64,000 bases of DNA from Nymphaea colorata (lineage: Eukaryota > Streptophyta > Magnoliopsida > Nymphaeales > Nymphaeaceae), in the NCBI RefSeq assembly GCF_008831285.2, contig NC_045144.1:23329716-23393715 (forward strand), given 5' to 3'. Position 1 is the stretch's first letter, and the number at the start of each line of letters is the position of its first letter. Below the pieces are notes generated by a model. That model was given only the letters and a program-made list of their open reading frames with translations. It ran no database searches and was not told the origin of the DNA. Below, one piece after another: positions 1 to 10,235 of this stretch. The position numbers were made by a program, and so were the translations under genes.

Positions 1-542
1 TCAGCCATGGTAAAATAAAATTGTAAAAAAAAACAATTTTATATCAGAAAGTGAAGCCGCTGTGACGACTGGTTTGAGGTCTGAGTCGACACCAGCGTCC
101 GAGCAAGCTTCTTCCACCAGGATCAGGTATGTCCTCCTTCTTGTTCTGCTCTTTGCCGAGAAACAGAAACGGCGTCGTCAGCGAACAGTAGAGAATGATA
201 GAAACGGATCACCGTCAGAAGCAAGGGAAGCAACTGACTAGTGATAAAGTCCAAAAAACCCCAAAAATTTGAGGAGGTGGTGGTGGAGATTCTTCGTCGG
301 TTGTATCAGATAGCTTCCCAAAAAATTCAAAGATTCCTTCAGAGGTGTCCAAGGAATCTGAGATTGTATGGGAAATCAAACAAACTAGATAGACTCCTGC
401 TTGACGACAGGAATCACCAAGGAAAAACGGCACCACAGGTTGCTCCGTCGGTGCCTTCTTCTGTCCTCCGGCAGCAGCTCAATCGTCCACCACTCTTGCA
501 GGAATCAACTTCAAGAGCTCATATAAACCTGCTCTGATACCA
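1..542 (-). mobile_element. Ty1/copia-like retrotransposon, 5' leader with primer-binding site (partial)
   Basis: Read on the minus strand, bases 542-531 are TGGTATCAGAGC, the classic primer-binding site complementary to the 3' end of initiator methionine tRNA. They directly abut an LTR that begins at 543. The sequence to the left is therefore the start of the element's internal region, which continues beyond the window edge. No gag, protease, integrase or reverse transcriptase is visible in the 530 bases present, so the assignment rests on the binding site and the LTR. Copia lineage is inferred from tRNA-iMet priming and the short LTR; some Ty3 elements also use this tRNA. Confidence 0.75.
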
Positions 543-897
543 TGTTAAAGAAAGGGGGAAACCAGAGAAGCGATAAAACAGAGCATAACAGAGACATTTA
601 CGTGGTTCGGCATTTAGCCTACATCCACGAGAGAAAAGGAGGCACTCTTCTACTTCATTCTTTGATGATTCTTTACAGCAGGCATTCAGTTCCTTATATA
701 GTTTTTGGATACATGGGATTAAGATAGAAACAGTTTCACGAGAGATTTACGAGAATCCTTCAGCAAGATTGATTGCAAAAATCTTGGAGATGATTGATAC
801 ATCAGGATCTGTATCCTATCTCTTCCCAAAGATAACGGATCATGATCTTCTTTCTATGGAAGTTGCAGAATCCCTCCTTATCTCTATGCCACGAACA
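543..897 (-). repeat. 355-bp LTR of the left-edge copia-like element
   Basis: The segment starts TGTTA and ends GAACA, giving TG...CA with short inverted ends, and its left end touches a tRNA-iMet primer-binding site. On the minus strand this is the 5' LTR. A TATATAAG-type TATA box lies near 690-700 on that strand. The right end breaks LecRK homology after base 898. Bases 898-902 (GAAGG) should be one copy of the 5-bp target duplication; the other copy lies outside the window. Confidence 0.75.
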
Positions 898-1284
898 GAA
901 GGGGCCTCCATAGGCACAGGAGAAGCTGGTGGAGGGTGCCAAGATGAAGGCGAAGCCATGACCACCTGGTTGCTGGGCCTTGGATACGATTTCGAAGACA
1001 AAATGTGTGCTGAACGATTGAGTTGTCGTAGCTGAAGGACCCTTTTTGAATTGGAGAATGGCCGGGTGGAACGCCTGTCCTGTGATGCCTGGAAGATCCG
1101 TGGTTTGTTGACCGTTTGTGAGTTGAAGAGCTCCCGTGCTGGTAACAGTTGCAAAGCCAGATAAGCTCAGGTCTGACGGTTGGAAGCCATTGAAGGAAAA
1201 GTTGCTATTGAGGGAAGTTGCAAGTGATATGCAGAAATGAGCAAGAAGAAAGAAGAGGAGAAACCATGGCAGATGAAGGGCCAT
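898..1284 (-). pseudogene. L-type lectin receptor kinase, N-terminal fragment cut by an LTR insertion
   Basis: The start codon is at 1284-1282. About 129 codons stay open up to the LTR junction and align throughout with the intact LecRK at 6179-8200. Shared landmarks are the hydrophobic signal peptide, PSDLSLSG, TGALxLT and GGHGFAF. The signal peptide and first half of the lectin domain are present. The second half of the lectin domain, the membrane segment and the kinase are missing; they may lie beyond the left edge, on the far side of the inserted element. I see no stop or frameshift before the insertion, so the element may be the first disabling event. A short secreted fusion protein ending in LTR codons is possible but unproven. 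Confidence 0.85.
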
Positions 1285-1680
1285 GACAGAGAGAGGGTTG
1301 GAAATTGCGGAAGTCACAGCGTATATTTCCTCTGGTCGGCGACAGTGGGTGGCCCCTTATGTATGGACTGGAATTTATTTGTGGCAGGTCAATGGAATTA
1401 CATTTCTTTTCCAAAACAGTCGCTATCTTGTGTGCATATTTTCATAAATATAAGCATAAATAATAGTTCCAGTTCTTACATGTCATAAAAACTTAATAAT
1501 TTAATTTTCACATGATCTTTTATATTGACAAATTGATGCCTTTCCTATTTTTAATCTTTATACGAGATTGGCCCATGATCACTAATATATATTGTTTAAA
1601 TTAAATGTATTGGGAAAGAATGCACTCTTCACTGTGGAATAAAAAGATATCTTAATAAATGTACCTCTATAGATGCACCA
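1285..1680 (-). other. Upstream region shared with the intact LecRK
   Basis: Stretches around 1350-1380 and 1550-1650 align imperfectly with sequence at 8270-8320 and 8670-8740 upstream of the intact LecRK. Homology continues in a second block (3890-4190 against 8760-9080) after about 2.2 kb found only here. The tandem duplication therefore included upstream DNA, and one copy later gained or the other lost the middle part. Confidence 0.6.
1355..1366 (-). promoter_or_regulatory. TATA-like box of the broken LecRK copy
   Basis: CCATACATAAGG lies about 71 bases upstream of the start codon. Nearly the same motif sits about 75 bases upstream of the intact paralogue. Conservation of sequence and spacing between the two copies supports a core promoter element. 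This is inferred by comparison; no transcript evidence is available. Confidence 0.4.
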
Positions 1681-1699
1681 TGGTATAACAGCTTTTTTG

Positions 1700-3110
1700 T
1701 TCTTTTCCAAAGAAGTAATGAATGATAAAATAAATAAAATAAATAAATTTCATTGGTTTTTTTTTTATAAAAATGCTATATTAGCCTAAAAAGATAAGTT
1801 ATTCATAAGTTCAAAGCAAGTCACATATACAATTTCCAAGGTTAAACAATAAATTACAAACAAGAATATAATTTTACCGCCATTTTTATCTCAACAGAAA
1901 TAAACTCAAAGTTGGTAATTATTTAATGTTATGAAAATTTGAGTTGAAAACGAAATTAAAAGATTGAAAAAAAAATATTTGAAATGGATTTTGACGAAAA
2001 ACAGTGGTAGAAAAACTGTCTAATATTAAATTTTATGCATGCAACACATGTTTGCTGTTTCTTGTATTTTAAGTACGCTACCTCATGATTTTTTATTTAT
2101 TATTTTTTGGATCGGTGCAAATTCAAATGCAAGAAAAAATCATAAACGCCAAAGTGGACAGTGCTTCATGTCGATTAGCTAATCCATAATATCTATATAT
2201 ATAATATTTGTCATCTTGATGCTATCAATTTGTTTAGAGTGGGTTTAATTTCATATTCATATTGTGATTAGCATGCTTTTGTTACTTATTTTACAAAATA
2301 GGGTCGACGGTTAACTTAAGACTAGCTTTCGATATATGACAACGCTATATGTTTTACGAAAACTTATGTGAATCTAGAAACGGTCAGGTACCATAAACTA
2401 AAGGAAATAATTTGAGTAATGAAAAGAGCGACAAAGACGGTATATGTTCTCATATTGAATATTTTTTGCAAAATATATTAGAGATTTAGCATACACGACA
2501 GCCCAAGGATATATGCAAGACAGATGGGATTGAATAATTAGTATATGAATTTTTTATGATTTTATTTTGTTCAATATTTAGGGCTAGCTATTGTGGTTTC
2601 CACAGTAGACCCCTAATCTCAAATCAACTCAACTCAATGATATTGAGTGGCATGGACAGGGGTGTGCATACACAAACATACAGTCAAGAAAAAGAGGTTG
2701 GGGTATTTTTTGATTTTTTTATTAAAAAATGTATATTTTAGATTTTTAGCTTTTTATAATCTCTTTTTTTCTAAAAGAACACATATTTACTTAGATAAGG
2801 GCATTTTGGTCATTTTAAAAAAGCCTGTGAACAATTTTTTTTGTATGCAAGGGTGTGCATATAGCCAATTTTGCTCTTCAATACCATCAGGGCAGCACCC
2901 TCCACGACGCCAAGTGAGGACATGGTTAATACATGCGACCCAAAGTTGGATGTGTAACCCATCAAATAAAATATTTGTAGGGTATTATTGGTACTTTATT
3001 TTACAACCAAAATGCTTCTGCAGTTAACCTAAACTAAGTAGAGAGTTTTGCAGAAGGATGAAGAAAATGATATATCTTATTTGAAAAATGTCGAACAAAA
3101 ATGTTTTTGG
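1700..3110. other. AT-rich intergenic DNA, no gene seen
   Basis: No open frame here resembles a protein family I recognise. The longest frames lie around 2550-3030 on the plus strand and run through poly-T and AT-rich sequence. The stretch is absent from the equivalent position upstream of the intact LecRK, so it may be inserted DNA, but I found no clear termini. Confidence 0.5.
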
Positions 3111-3119
3111 AAAATTCAC

Positions 3120-3480
3120 TTAATGTCACACAACGCTTCACAGTCAGCTTGAACTCGCTTGTCAAAACTTGACTTGAAATCAATTCATTATAAATGAGTC
3201 AAGCCTCGGATTTGAGTTGTAAGAATTTGACTCATTTAAACTCAACTCGACTCAACTATATAATGAATGCTGAAATGAAATGTAATGAGAGAATAATTAA
3301 ACGAGTAGCAAATAAATAAGTGAACAAGTCAAAAAATGAGACAATTTAACAAAACGAGCTAAACAAGTTGACGTCGAGCTTGATTTGATACTGTCTTATT
3401 AAATTCGAGCATGTTCTATCGAGTTCGAGTTTTCTAGGTTCTGGCAAGCTCATCCTTGACTCAACTGGACCACACTTATT
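3120..3480. mobile_element. MITE of the ACTCGA-rich family, copy 1
   Basis: This roughly 360-bp element is rich in repeated ACTCGA, GAGTCGAG and CAACTCG words. It opens with a copy of GACTTG-rich sequence and closes with sequence rich in CTCAACT. It is related to the segments at 9570-9750 and 43893-44310. Such elements are typical of short plant hAT-like MITEs. Exact ends and target duplications were not resolved. Confidence 0.5.
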
Positions 3481-3499
3481 ATGAAAATATAATTTCGAA

Positions 3500-3690
3500 C
3501 CAGGGGTGGAGGGAGGGGGACCCGCTTAGGCCGTGGCCCCACCCCAGCTTATTAAAAAAATTTACATTACAAAAATTAAAAAATTTTAGTTGCATAATGT
3601 ATTTTTTAGAATAAAGCTTACTTTGGCCCTACCTGAATAAGTTGGTTGATTTTTTTTTGCCCACCCTTATCGCTCCACGTTTGAAACTAT
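3500..3690. repeat. Short non-autonomous element with GGGGTGGAG/CCACCC-type ends, copy 1
   Basis: The segment opens with a GGGGTGGAGGGAGGGGG-like edge, passes through A- and T-rich sequence containing TTTACAT, and closes near CCCACCC. Related segments with the same plan lie at 4490-4680, 5286-5490 and 54355-54560. Recurrence makes a MITE-type element likely. Family and exact ends are not established. Confidence 0.45.
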
Positions 3691-3889
3691 AAATTGTGAT
3701 AGCCCATTGTCCTTTTCTGTTTCTCTTCAACAGATAATGAAAGGTGAAGACTTCGAGGATTCATTACAACCCAAAAAGTAAGTCCAGTACCATTTTCCTG
3801 ATTGTTTCTTCTTTCTCCGCTTAAACTAAGAAAAACATCATTGACTATATGAAATACCGCCCTATATATATACATGGTGGTCCATTTAT

Positions 3890-4190
3890 TTAAGATAGAT
3901 ATTTGGTCCAGTTCAGGGAAACTGGAAGTAACGGTTTCCTATAGCCATTCGGTCAGAGCAAATCGTCCGCCAAGGGTCAAGTTGGTTCGGCCGTTCTCAA
4001 ATTAAATATCTGCTAGTGACAGGCCCACAGCAATTAACTTCAGTTGTTTTCTTCATTGAATTCAGCCCCTTTTGCCATCGCCTTGATCAACGTGACCATG
4101 TCTATCAGCTACGTTTTCATTTACTTGATGAGATCGAGCTGTCGCAAAATATAGGCAAACTGTACATTTGAAAATATGGCTTCTTTGTGT
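3890..4190. repeat. Duplicated LecRK upstream block (partner 8760-9080)
   Basis: Shared landmarks include GTCAAGTTGGT, CAGCAATTAAC, GTTGTTTTCxTCATTxAAT and GGCAAACT, in the same order and orientation in both copies. No open frame of note is present. This marks the outer part of the tandem LecRK duplication. Confidence 0.6.
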
Positions 4191-4489
4191 TGATGTGTAT
4201 ATACGTTTGAATAATTATTTAATTGTTTTGAGATTTTGTAAAACCGGAGAACTTATTCGTACATTCAATTAATTAATTAGTTCCGGTTTTTTTCTCCGGG
4301 ATTTGGATGAAAAGAAAAACAACGTCCAGTGGTGTTTTTCGGCACGTCCGCGCGATGGCTAAAAGATCTTTTTGGCCACGGCTCTCCATTATCATTTGTC
4401 AAATGTGGCCCAAAACGTTATTGCCTGTTCCCTTAGCCGGGTCAGCTGGCCGTTGTGGTGACTTATTTCACCAGTTTAATTAATTTGTA

Positions 4490-4680
4490 CAAGGGCGAAC
4501 CCAGAAATTTTTTTTATGAAAGGGTCAAATTAACGTTTTTAAATTTTGAAATAAGTGTTGAAATATTATTTTTTAAAATTTTTATATAAAATAAGTAAAA
4601 CTTTCTAAAATTTACATATAAATGTTTTTTTTAATTAAAATGGGGCCAAGGCCCATGCTGTACATGCAACCGTGGTGATT
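4490..4680. repeat. Short non-autonomous element, copy 2
   Basis: It begins AGGGCGAACCCAGAAATTTT and continues through AT-rich sequence with AAATTTACATATAAAT to GGGGCCAAGGCCC. The layout matches the copies at 3500-3690 and 5286-5490, the latter seen in the opposite internal order. It resembles the common plant MITE class with gggcggaaccca-type edges. Confidence 0.45.
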
Positions 4681-5285
4681 GTACCGGTGCGAATCTGGTG
4701 CAATTTGTTGCTGGTTTATGTTTTTTTTTTCATAAAAGTAATATTGCATGAGGTATTTAGGAAATACTAGGTAACATATATATAAGATTTGAACTATATA
4801 AACACGTTCTGAGGGCTGCTCTTAATGAACCCGCATTAGGAACGATTTTCAGAAGATACATTTTTGGAAGAAAACGGAACTGTATTTAGTTATTTACTTT
4901 AACTAACGGTCACCCTTTACTTTTAGTTATAGTTTTTAGTCATTTTTACAAGTCTTCTTTGGCGTTGTACAAAATTGGAAGCATCTTCATAAAAAACAAA
5001 TTCGCCAACTTAACCAGTTTGTTAATTTCCATCTAGTTTGCACTACCTAATTGCCCAAATGATTGTGAGATACATACATTTTTTGCTTTGGTTTTCAATC
5101 AGTTGATACCTATTCCTAGCTCCTTCACGGATATTTGATTATATTTTTAAGTATACTTTGTAAGATTTTTCTAGTTTTCTTTAATTAATTGTTCTTTGAT
5201 GTTCAGTATGTATTCCTTGAGGGCAATGCTCAAATGGATAGGCTGGAATGCATTATGAGTATGTTCGTGGTCAGACCAATAGGAG

Positions 5286-5490
5286 TAGGGGCGGAGCCAA
5301 GAGTGGCTCGTACGAGTCCTCGACCCACCTCAATTTTTTTTTAAATTTACATATAAATTTTAAAAAATTTTACTTATTCTATATAAAAATGTTAAAAAAT
5401 AATATTTCAGTGTATCAGAATTTAAAAACTTTAATTTGGCTTTTCTCATTAAAAAAATTTTTAGTTCTGTTCCTCAATAGAAGGCTATGT
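5286..5490. repeat. Short non-autonomous element, copy 3
   Basis: It begins GGGGCGGAGCCAAGAGTGGC, a typical edge of this plant MITE class. It then runs through AAATTTACATATAAATTTT and TTCTATATAAAAATG, words also seen in the copy at 4490-4680. The open frame across it is composition-driven and not considered a gene. Confidence 0.5.
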
Positions 5491-5499
5491 CTACCAAAA

Positions 5500-6178
5500 A
5501 GGAGGGTGAGTTTTTATATGTGAGTTGAAGTAAGTGGCGATCTTACCACTGGTGTGGACACAACTTTAGACCCTAAGGTAAGAAAAAGGAAGGGGGTTTT
5601 GGACACAGCTCAGGCCCATGGCCAAGCGGGAAAACACTTGCATATACAATAACTATACAAGTAAAAAGAAATTTTAAAAAAATGGGGTGAAGGACGGTGG
5701 ATGTAAGAAAGTATAAATAAATAAAGAGCACCGTAACAAGTAGAAGGTAAAATATATAATTGTTAGTGGAAATTAAGTTCATATTGAGAATAATACAATT
5801 TTTAAAACATATAAAATGCAACGAGAAAATGTAACGTTAAAACAATGGGGGAAATGAGAAGCCGATATCTCTTCACTATTTAAGGCGGTGGACTAGGCGA
5901 ACTCCCGAGCGAGTTTAGGGAATTAAAAATAGTATTATGTAAAGTGCTGTAATTCGATTATATATACACATTGTGGTAGGCGATACCTATACGTGGACTG
6001 GGAAATGGTATACGGTGACCAGATTAAAAAACAACTAAAATCAAGAGTTCTCTCAACGAAACCGGTCATGGGGAACCTCAAGCAGATTCTCCTATTCAGA
6101 ACTTCAGAAAGCTTCACAACTTGATCAATGGCTTCAACTGATATCTCTGCAATGAGATGCCGGAGTTGTCTGCATAAT
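5500..6178. other. 3' flank of LecRK, no further gene seen
   Basis: This is AT-rich sequence between the repeats and the LecRK stop codon. Frames on the minus strand near 5573-5821 and 5935-6117 show no recognisable domain. Part of it should be the LecRK 3' UTR and terminator, whose limits I cannot place. Confidence 0.5.
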
Positions 6179-8200
6179 TTATGAGCCCGAGTTTCCTGAG
6201 GTTGATAATATTGATACCTTCTCCGACGAAGGATACTGCAGCATCAGTTGGTCCCTGCCGGCATCTTCTTGAATAATCAAATCCTTGTATCTTAGATATT
6301 CTTGTAGGGAGACCTCGCCATTAAGAAGCTGAGTCAATTGCCCCATGGTTGGCCTTGATTCCGGTGCTGTCTGTGAACAGAGCACGCCGAGCTTCAGAAT
6401 AAGTTCTGCTTCATTCACCACGTAGTTATTCCCCAGCCTCTTGTCCATGGCGTCCAGTATTCGCCCACCCTTCCACAGCGAACGAACTAAATGCACCAGA
6501 ACAACCTCCTCAGGGGGGCGCTCTGGTTCAATGGGCCTCCTTCCACAGGCCACCTCCAGGAGAAGGACACCATAAGAGTAGACATCGGAGCTCGTTGTGG
6601 ACTTGCTGGTGCGGGAGAGCTCCGGCGCCATGTAACCGAAACTCCCGACTATGTGGGTGGTCTTGGGATTGGTCCCATGATCATAGAGTCTGGCGAGCCC
6701 AAAATCACCCAACCTGCCGTTGAGATCACCATCCAACAACACATTACTTGCTTTAACATCTCTGTGCACGACGACTTGCTCCCACTCTTCATGAAGATAC
6801 AGCAGGCCGGAAGCAATTCCCTTTACAATATTGAATCTCTGCTCCCAACCGAGGCTGCTCCGTTTCATCTCAAAAAGATGGCTATCCAGACTCCCGTTTG
6901 GCATGAATTCATAGACGAGGAGCAGCTGTTCACCTCTTCTACACCAACCCTGCAATTGGACCAGGTTTCTGTGCCTCATCCTCCCCAAGCTGGATACTTC
7001 TGCTACAAACTCCCTCATCCCCTGCTTTGAATCATGTGATACTCTCTTGACTGCAACCTCCATTCTGCTTCTGGGCAGCACACCTTTGTAGACAACGCCA
7101 AAACCTCCTCTCCCCAACTCCTGCTTGAAACAGTTGGTTCCCCTGTAGAGTTCCCTGTACGGGAACCTATGTGGGTAGTCCATCTCCCATCCTTCTATCT
7201 TCTCAGACGTCAGCTTCCTCTTCCTTCTGATCAAATAAGAAATGATAACTGTGATGATGAGCAACAACAGAGCCCCTAATGCTACAAAAACTGACAAGAA
7301 CAACTTAAATGACTTCCACAGAGGAGTACGATCCCGAGGAATAGAGGGAAGGCTTAGGAGATCCAGTTCTGGTAATTCTCCGTCCATCGCGAAGCTCCAT
7401 GCCAAGATATAGTGCTTGCTTGCTAGAGCTTGCGTACCAGAAGAGAAGCCAACATACATATGTTCGTTCAAAACAGGAGATAGATCGATGTGATATGATA
7501 TGAGGGAGCGGTTAGGTTTGAGTGGGTGTGACAATGGAGCTATGGTGGCATTCAGCTGCTTCTCGTTGCCATCGTACTCAATCCATGCTTGAATGCGCGT
7601 CCGGCTGTCCAGAACCACATTTTCTTTCCGGCCAAGCTCCGTATAGTAAGCAGCAGGAGCAGAGGCATTGGATATCACACTGTTAACGTCGACGCCCACA
7701 TGGTTTGCATCTATATCCTTCAAAGTTGCTTGTTGAACGGTGTCGAATTCAACTGCAAATATATGATTGCTTTGGTTTCTGTCGTTCCCCTGGTTGAAGA
7801 GGCCGAGATAGCGGTCTCCAATGGCTCCGGAGAAGTTGGTGGAGGGCGCCACGACGAAGGCGAAGCCATGGCCACCTGACTCCTGGAGCTCCGATACGAT
7901 TTCGAACACGAAACGAGTACTGAACGATTGAGTTGTCTTAGCATTCTCAGAGTTTTTGAATTGCAGAATAGTTGGGTAAAATGCGTGGCCGCTTCTGCCT
8001 GGATCATCCCTCATAAGCTGACCGTCAGTTAGGCGAAGGGCCCCGGTTTTGATTACAGTTGCAGAGCCAGACAGACTCAGATCTGACGGGCGGAAGCGAT
8101 TGAAATGAAAGGTGCTATTGGTGGAAGTTGCAGGTGAGCTGCAGATATGAGCAAGAAGATGAAGGAAGAAGAGGAGAAACCTTGAGTTATGAAGTGCCAT
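6179..8200 (-). CDS. L-type lectin-domain receptor-like kinase (LecRK), intact
   Basis: A single uninterrupted 673-codon frame with no intron, as is usual for this family. Residues 1-25 form a signal peptide. Residues about 27-275 form the legume-lectin domain, with VEFDT (150-154) and HVGVDVNS (167-174) at the expected metal-binding region. A membrane segment spans about 299-323 and is followed by a basic stop-transfer RRKRK. The kinase spans about 357-628: glycine loop GRGGFGVV (363-370), lysine in VAVKR (K385), HRDVKASN (479-486), DFG (499-501) and APE (525-527). All key residues of an active RD-type kinase are present. Members sit in the plasma membrane and link cell-surface recognition to defence or development signalling; the ligand cannot be read from sequence. 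The start is chosen because it gives a proper signal peptide and matches the start of the broken paralogue at 1284. Confidence 0.97.
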   Translation of the reverse strand: MALHNSRFLLFFLHLLAHICSSPATSTNSTFHFNRFRPSDLSLSGSATVIKTGALRLTDGQLMRDDPGRSGHAFYPTILQFKNSENAKTTQSFSTRFVFEIVSELQESGGHGFAFVVAPSTNFSGAIGDRYLGLFNQGNDRNQSNHIFAVEFDTVQQATLKDIDANHVGVDVNSVISNASAPAAYYTELGRKENVVLDSRTRIQAWIEYDGNEKQLNATIAPLSHPLKPNRSLISYHIDLSPVLNEHMYVGFSSGTQALASKHYILAWSFAMDGELPELDLLSLPSIPRDRTPLWKSFKLFLSVFVALGALLLLIITVIISYLIRRKRKLTSEKIEGWEMDYPHRFPYRELYRGTNCFKQELGRGGFGVVYKGVLPRSRMEVAVKRVSHDSKQGMREFVAEVSSLGRMRHRNLVQLQGWCRRGEQLLLVYEFMPNGSLDSHLFEMKRSSLGWEQRFNIVKGIASGLLYLHEEWEQVVVHRDVKASNVLLDGDLNGRLGDFGLARLYDHGTNPKTTHIVGSFGYMAPELSRTSKSTTSSDVYSYGVLLLEVACGRRPIEPERPPEEVVLVHLVRSLWKGGRILDAMDKRLGNNYVVNEAELILKLGVLCSQTAPESRPTMGQLTQLLNGEVSLQEYLRYKDLIIQEDAGRDQLMLQYPSSEKVSILSTSGNSGS

Positions 8201-8274
8201 GATACAGAAGATAGCTGAAGATCACATAAATATTCACAAGGGATTCGTCCTCACCATTTGGTGTCAAGGGAGCT

Positions 8275-8288
8275 CCCTTTATGTATGG
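8275..8288 (-). promoter_or_regulatory. TATA-like box upstream of intact LecRK
   Basis: CCATACATAAAGGG lies about 75 bases before the start codon and is conserved at nearly the same distance in the broken LecRK copy. It is the best core promoter candidate. It departs from the canonical TATAAA, so confidence is moderate. Confidence 0.4.
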
Positions 8289-8759
8289 ATAGGAAGGGAC
8301 TAAGGACGAATGGCTGGAATTTATAATTCTTGCTGGCTATTAGAATCTCAATGTTGGATTTTAAATGAACCAACAAAAGGGTTACCTTGGAAAGGAATAA
8401 AAACTAAAAAGAAGATCAAATAAAATCTTTATTTGCTCTCAATTCAAGGATATGCAGATGCAGCGAAATGGAAAAATTACTGTGGAACATTTAACAACAA
8501 CATAATTTTTAAATCTTGCATGTACCAAGATACACACCATTAATTTCTTTTCACTTTTCTTGAATATTTCCACAAGAGGCTAATTAACAATGTGGTTTTC
8601 AAATGATTTTGGATAATTTATTTAAGAAATGATTATCCTAGTGTTTTTTTTATAATCTTCTTACCAATTAGCCCAGAATGAGCAATTCGTATTATATAAA
8701 ATATTGTATGAATTGGGAAGGAACACGCCCATATTTTTTGTGAAGACGTAAAAAGGATT

Positions 8760-9080
8760 AGGAAAAGTACCGTGAAACGAAGGTTAATTTCCTGTACCGG
8801 TTCGTCAATGGAAATAGATAGTCAAGTTGGTGGGCCGTTCTTAAATTAATTATGGCCCTGGTGAGGAAGCTGGTGGTGACAGCAATTAACGCCGTTTGAA
8901 TTATTCTTGTTATATGGAGTTGTTTTCCTCATTAAATTGGAGACCCTTTTTGTCATCACCTCCCTCGACTCCAAGCCTATTGTCAGTTATTCCATAAGTT
9001 CTACTTCTAGCTATTGCAAAGTGTCGGCAAACTCATGTTCTGAAATGGTCTGTTCATTTGGATATATAATAAGAATATTT
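8760..9080. repeat. Duplicated LecRK upstream block (partner 3890-4190)
   Basis: This aligns in the same orientation with 3890-4190 (GTCAAGTTGGTGGGCCGTTC, CAGCAATTAAC, GTCGGCAAACT). It lies 560-880 bases upstream of the intact LecRK start, compared with about 2.6 kb upstream of the broken copy. No gene is seen in it. Confidence 0.6.
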
Positions 9081-9569
9081 GGACGAATGATTAATTTTTT
9101 TGTCACATGTTTTAAAGCTATTGGAAAACTTTTAATTTGCACATCCATTCAACTATAGTCCTCTCTCTCTTTCTCTCTCTTTATATATTTATCCACACCG
9201 AAAATGTCGGGGTGGGGCAACAAAGGGATGTCAATATATTGGATATGAGTCGTGTTTCCAACCGAACCACCTCTATTGAACAATTTCAGTGCATGCATGC
9301 CACCATGCTCTTCTCCATCTTAACCAGCAGCAACTCCATGCAAACAAGTCCTAGAAATGCAACACATTAGCAAATCATATGTTCTTCATTAATAGGGATA
9401 CCAATGGATCAAGGGATACCAATGGATGAGATTTGAATAAGATATATTCGTATCTATTTTTTTTTAAATATTCATATACTAGCTCATATTCGAATTCCGA
9501 TTTAAATACGAATGATGACAAGTCATATCCAAATAAAAAATGGAACTTCACGATATGAATCTATATAAT

Positions 9570-9755
9570 TTTTTAATTCATTTAACTCGTTAACTCTTAC
9601 AACTCGAGCTTGATTTGTTTGACATTTCAAATATACATTTAAACTCAAAACTTTACTTGTTTATAAACAAGTTGACCCCAAGTCGAGTTGTTTCAAGCCA
9701 CTTCAAGTTGAATCCAAGGTTGGCTTGACTTGTTGTGTAGTGTTAACTACCCCTG
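9570..9755. mobile_element. MITE of the ACTCGA-rich family, 3' half only
   Basis: This matches the second half of the element at 43893-44310, starting at ATTTAACTCGTTAACTC and ending near TTGACTTG. The 5' half is missing and the sequence runs directly into the remains of a different MITE at 9395-9545. A deletion within copy A of the segmental duplication explains this best. Confidence 0.55.
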
Positions 9756-9943
9756 TACAATAATGTAAGCCTGCATTTCTTTCTTTCCACAAGTTCTAGA
9801 CTGTTAAGAGACATAGACCTACGTTTCTTCACCAAAAAAGTGTGTGTAACTTCCGCTTCCACCACCGCTTTATCCTTTCTTTCAAGAAGAACGTGTTGGT
9901 ACGGACATTAATATTGAGCATCCGACCCACAAATCAGCCATTA

Positions 9944-10235
9944 AGGGTGGCAATGAACCGGGTACTTGATGGATAGTTGGGTACCAGCCCGTGATGAGTA
10001 GGTCTTTGGCACGTTATTTGACACATGGACTGGCCAGACAAAATAAAAGGCTGGACCTACCCTGTAATTTAAAAAAACCACCAGGCGAGGCTGGCCATAG
10101 TCCGGCATTGATGATCCGATTTGGCCTGATAGCTAAGCGGATGGGCTTGGGCCATTGGCAAGAGCTTCCGGTCAGCCCTAGGCCAACCTGGCCCGGCCTG
10201 ATGTCGAGCCTTACACCGGGTTCTGCCAAGCTACA
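9944..10235. mobile_element. GC-rich GGCCCGGCC-type MITE inserted in duplication copy A
   Basis: The segment interrupts alignment between the two segmental duplication copies and differs sharply in base composition from its surroundings. It starts near GGGTGGCAATGAACCGGGT, is rich in GGCC and CCGG words, and ends near ACCGGGTTCTGCCAAGC, a weak inverted match to the start. It belongs with the elements at 26771-27276 and 50066-50190. Open frames across it follow from composition and are not genes. Confidence 0.55.

Noticed and set aside
241-537. 98-codon plus-strand frame at the left edge
   Set aside because: It runs antisense over the leader of a minus-strand copia-like element and its end overlaps the primer-binding site; no domain.
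6491-7030. 179-codon plus-strand frame opposite the LecRK kinase domain
   Set aside because: It is an antisense shadow of a gene with clear kinase motifs on the minus strand.
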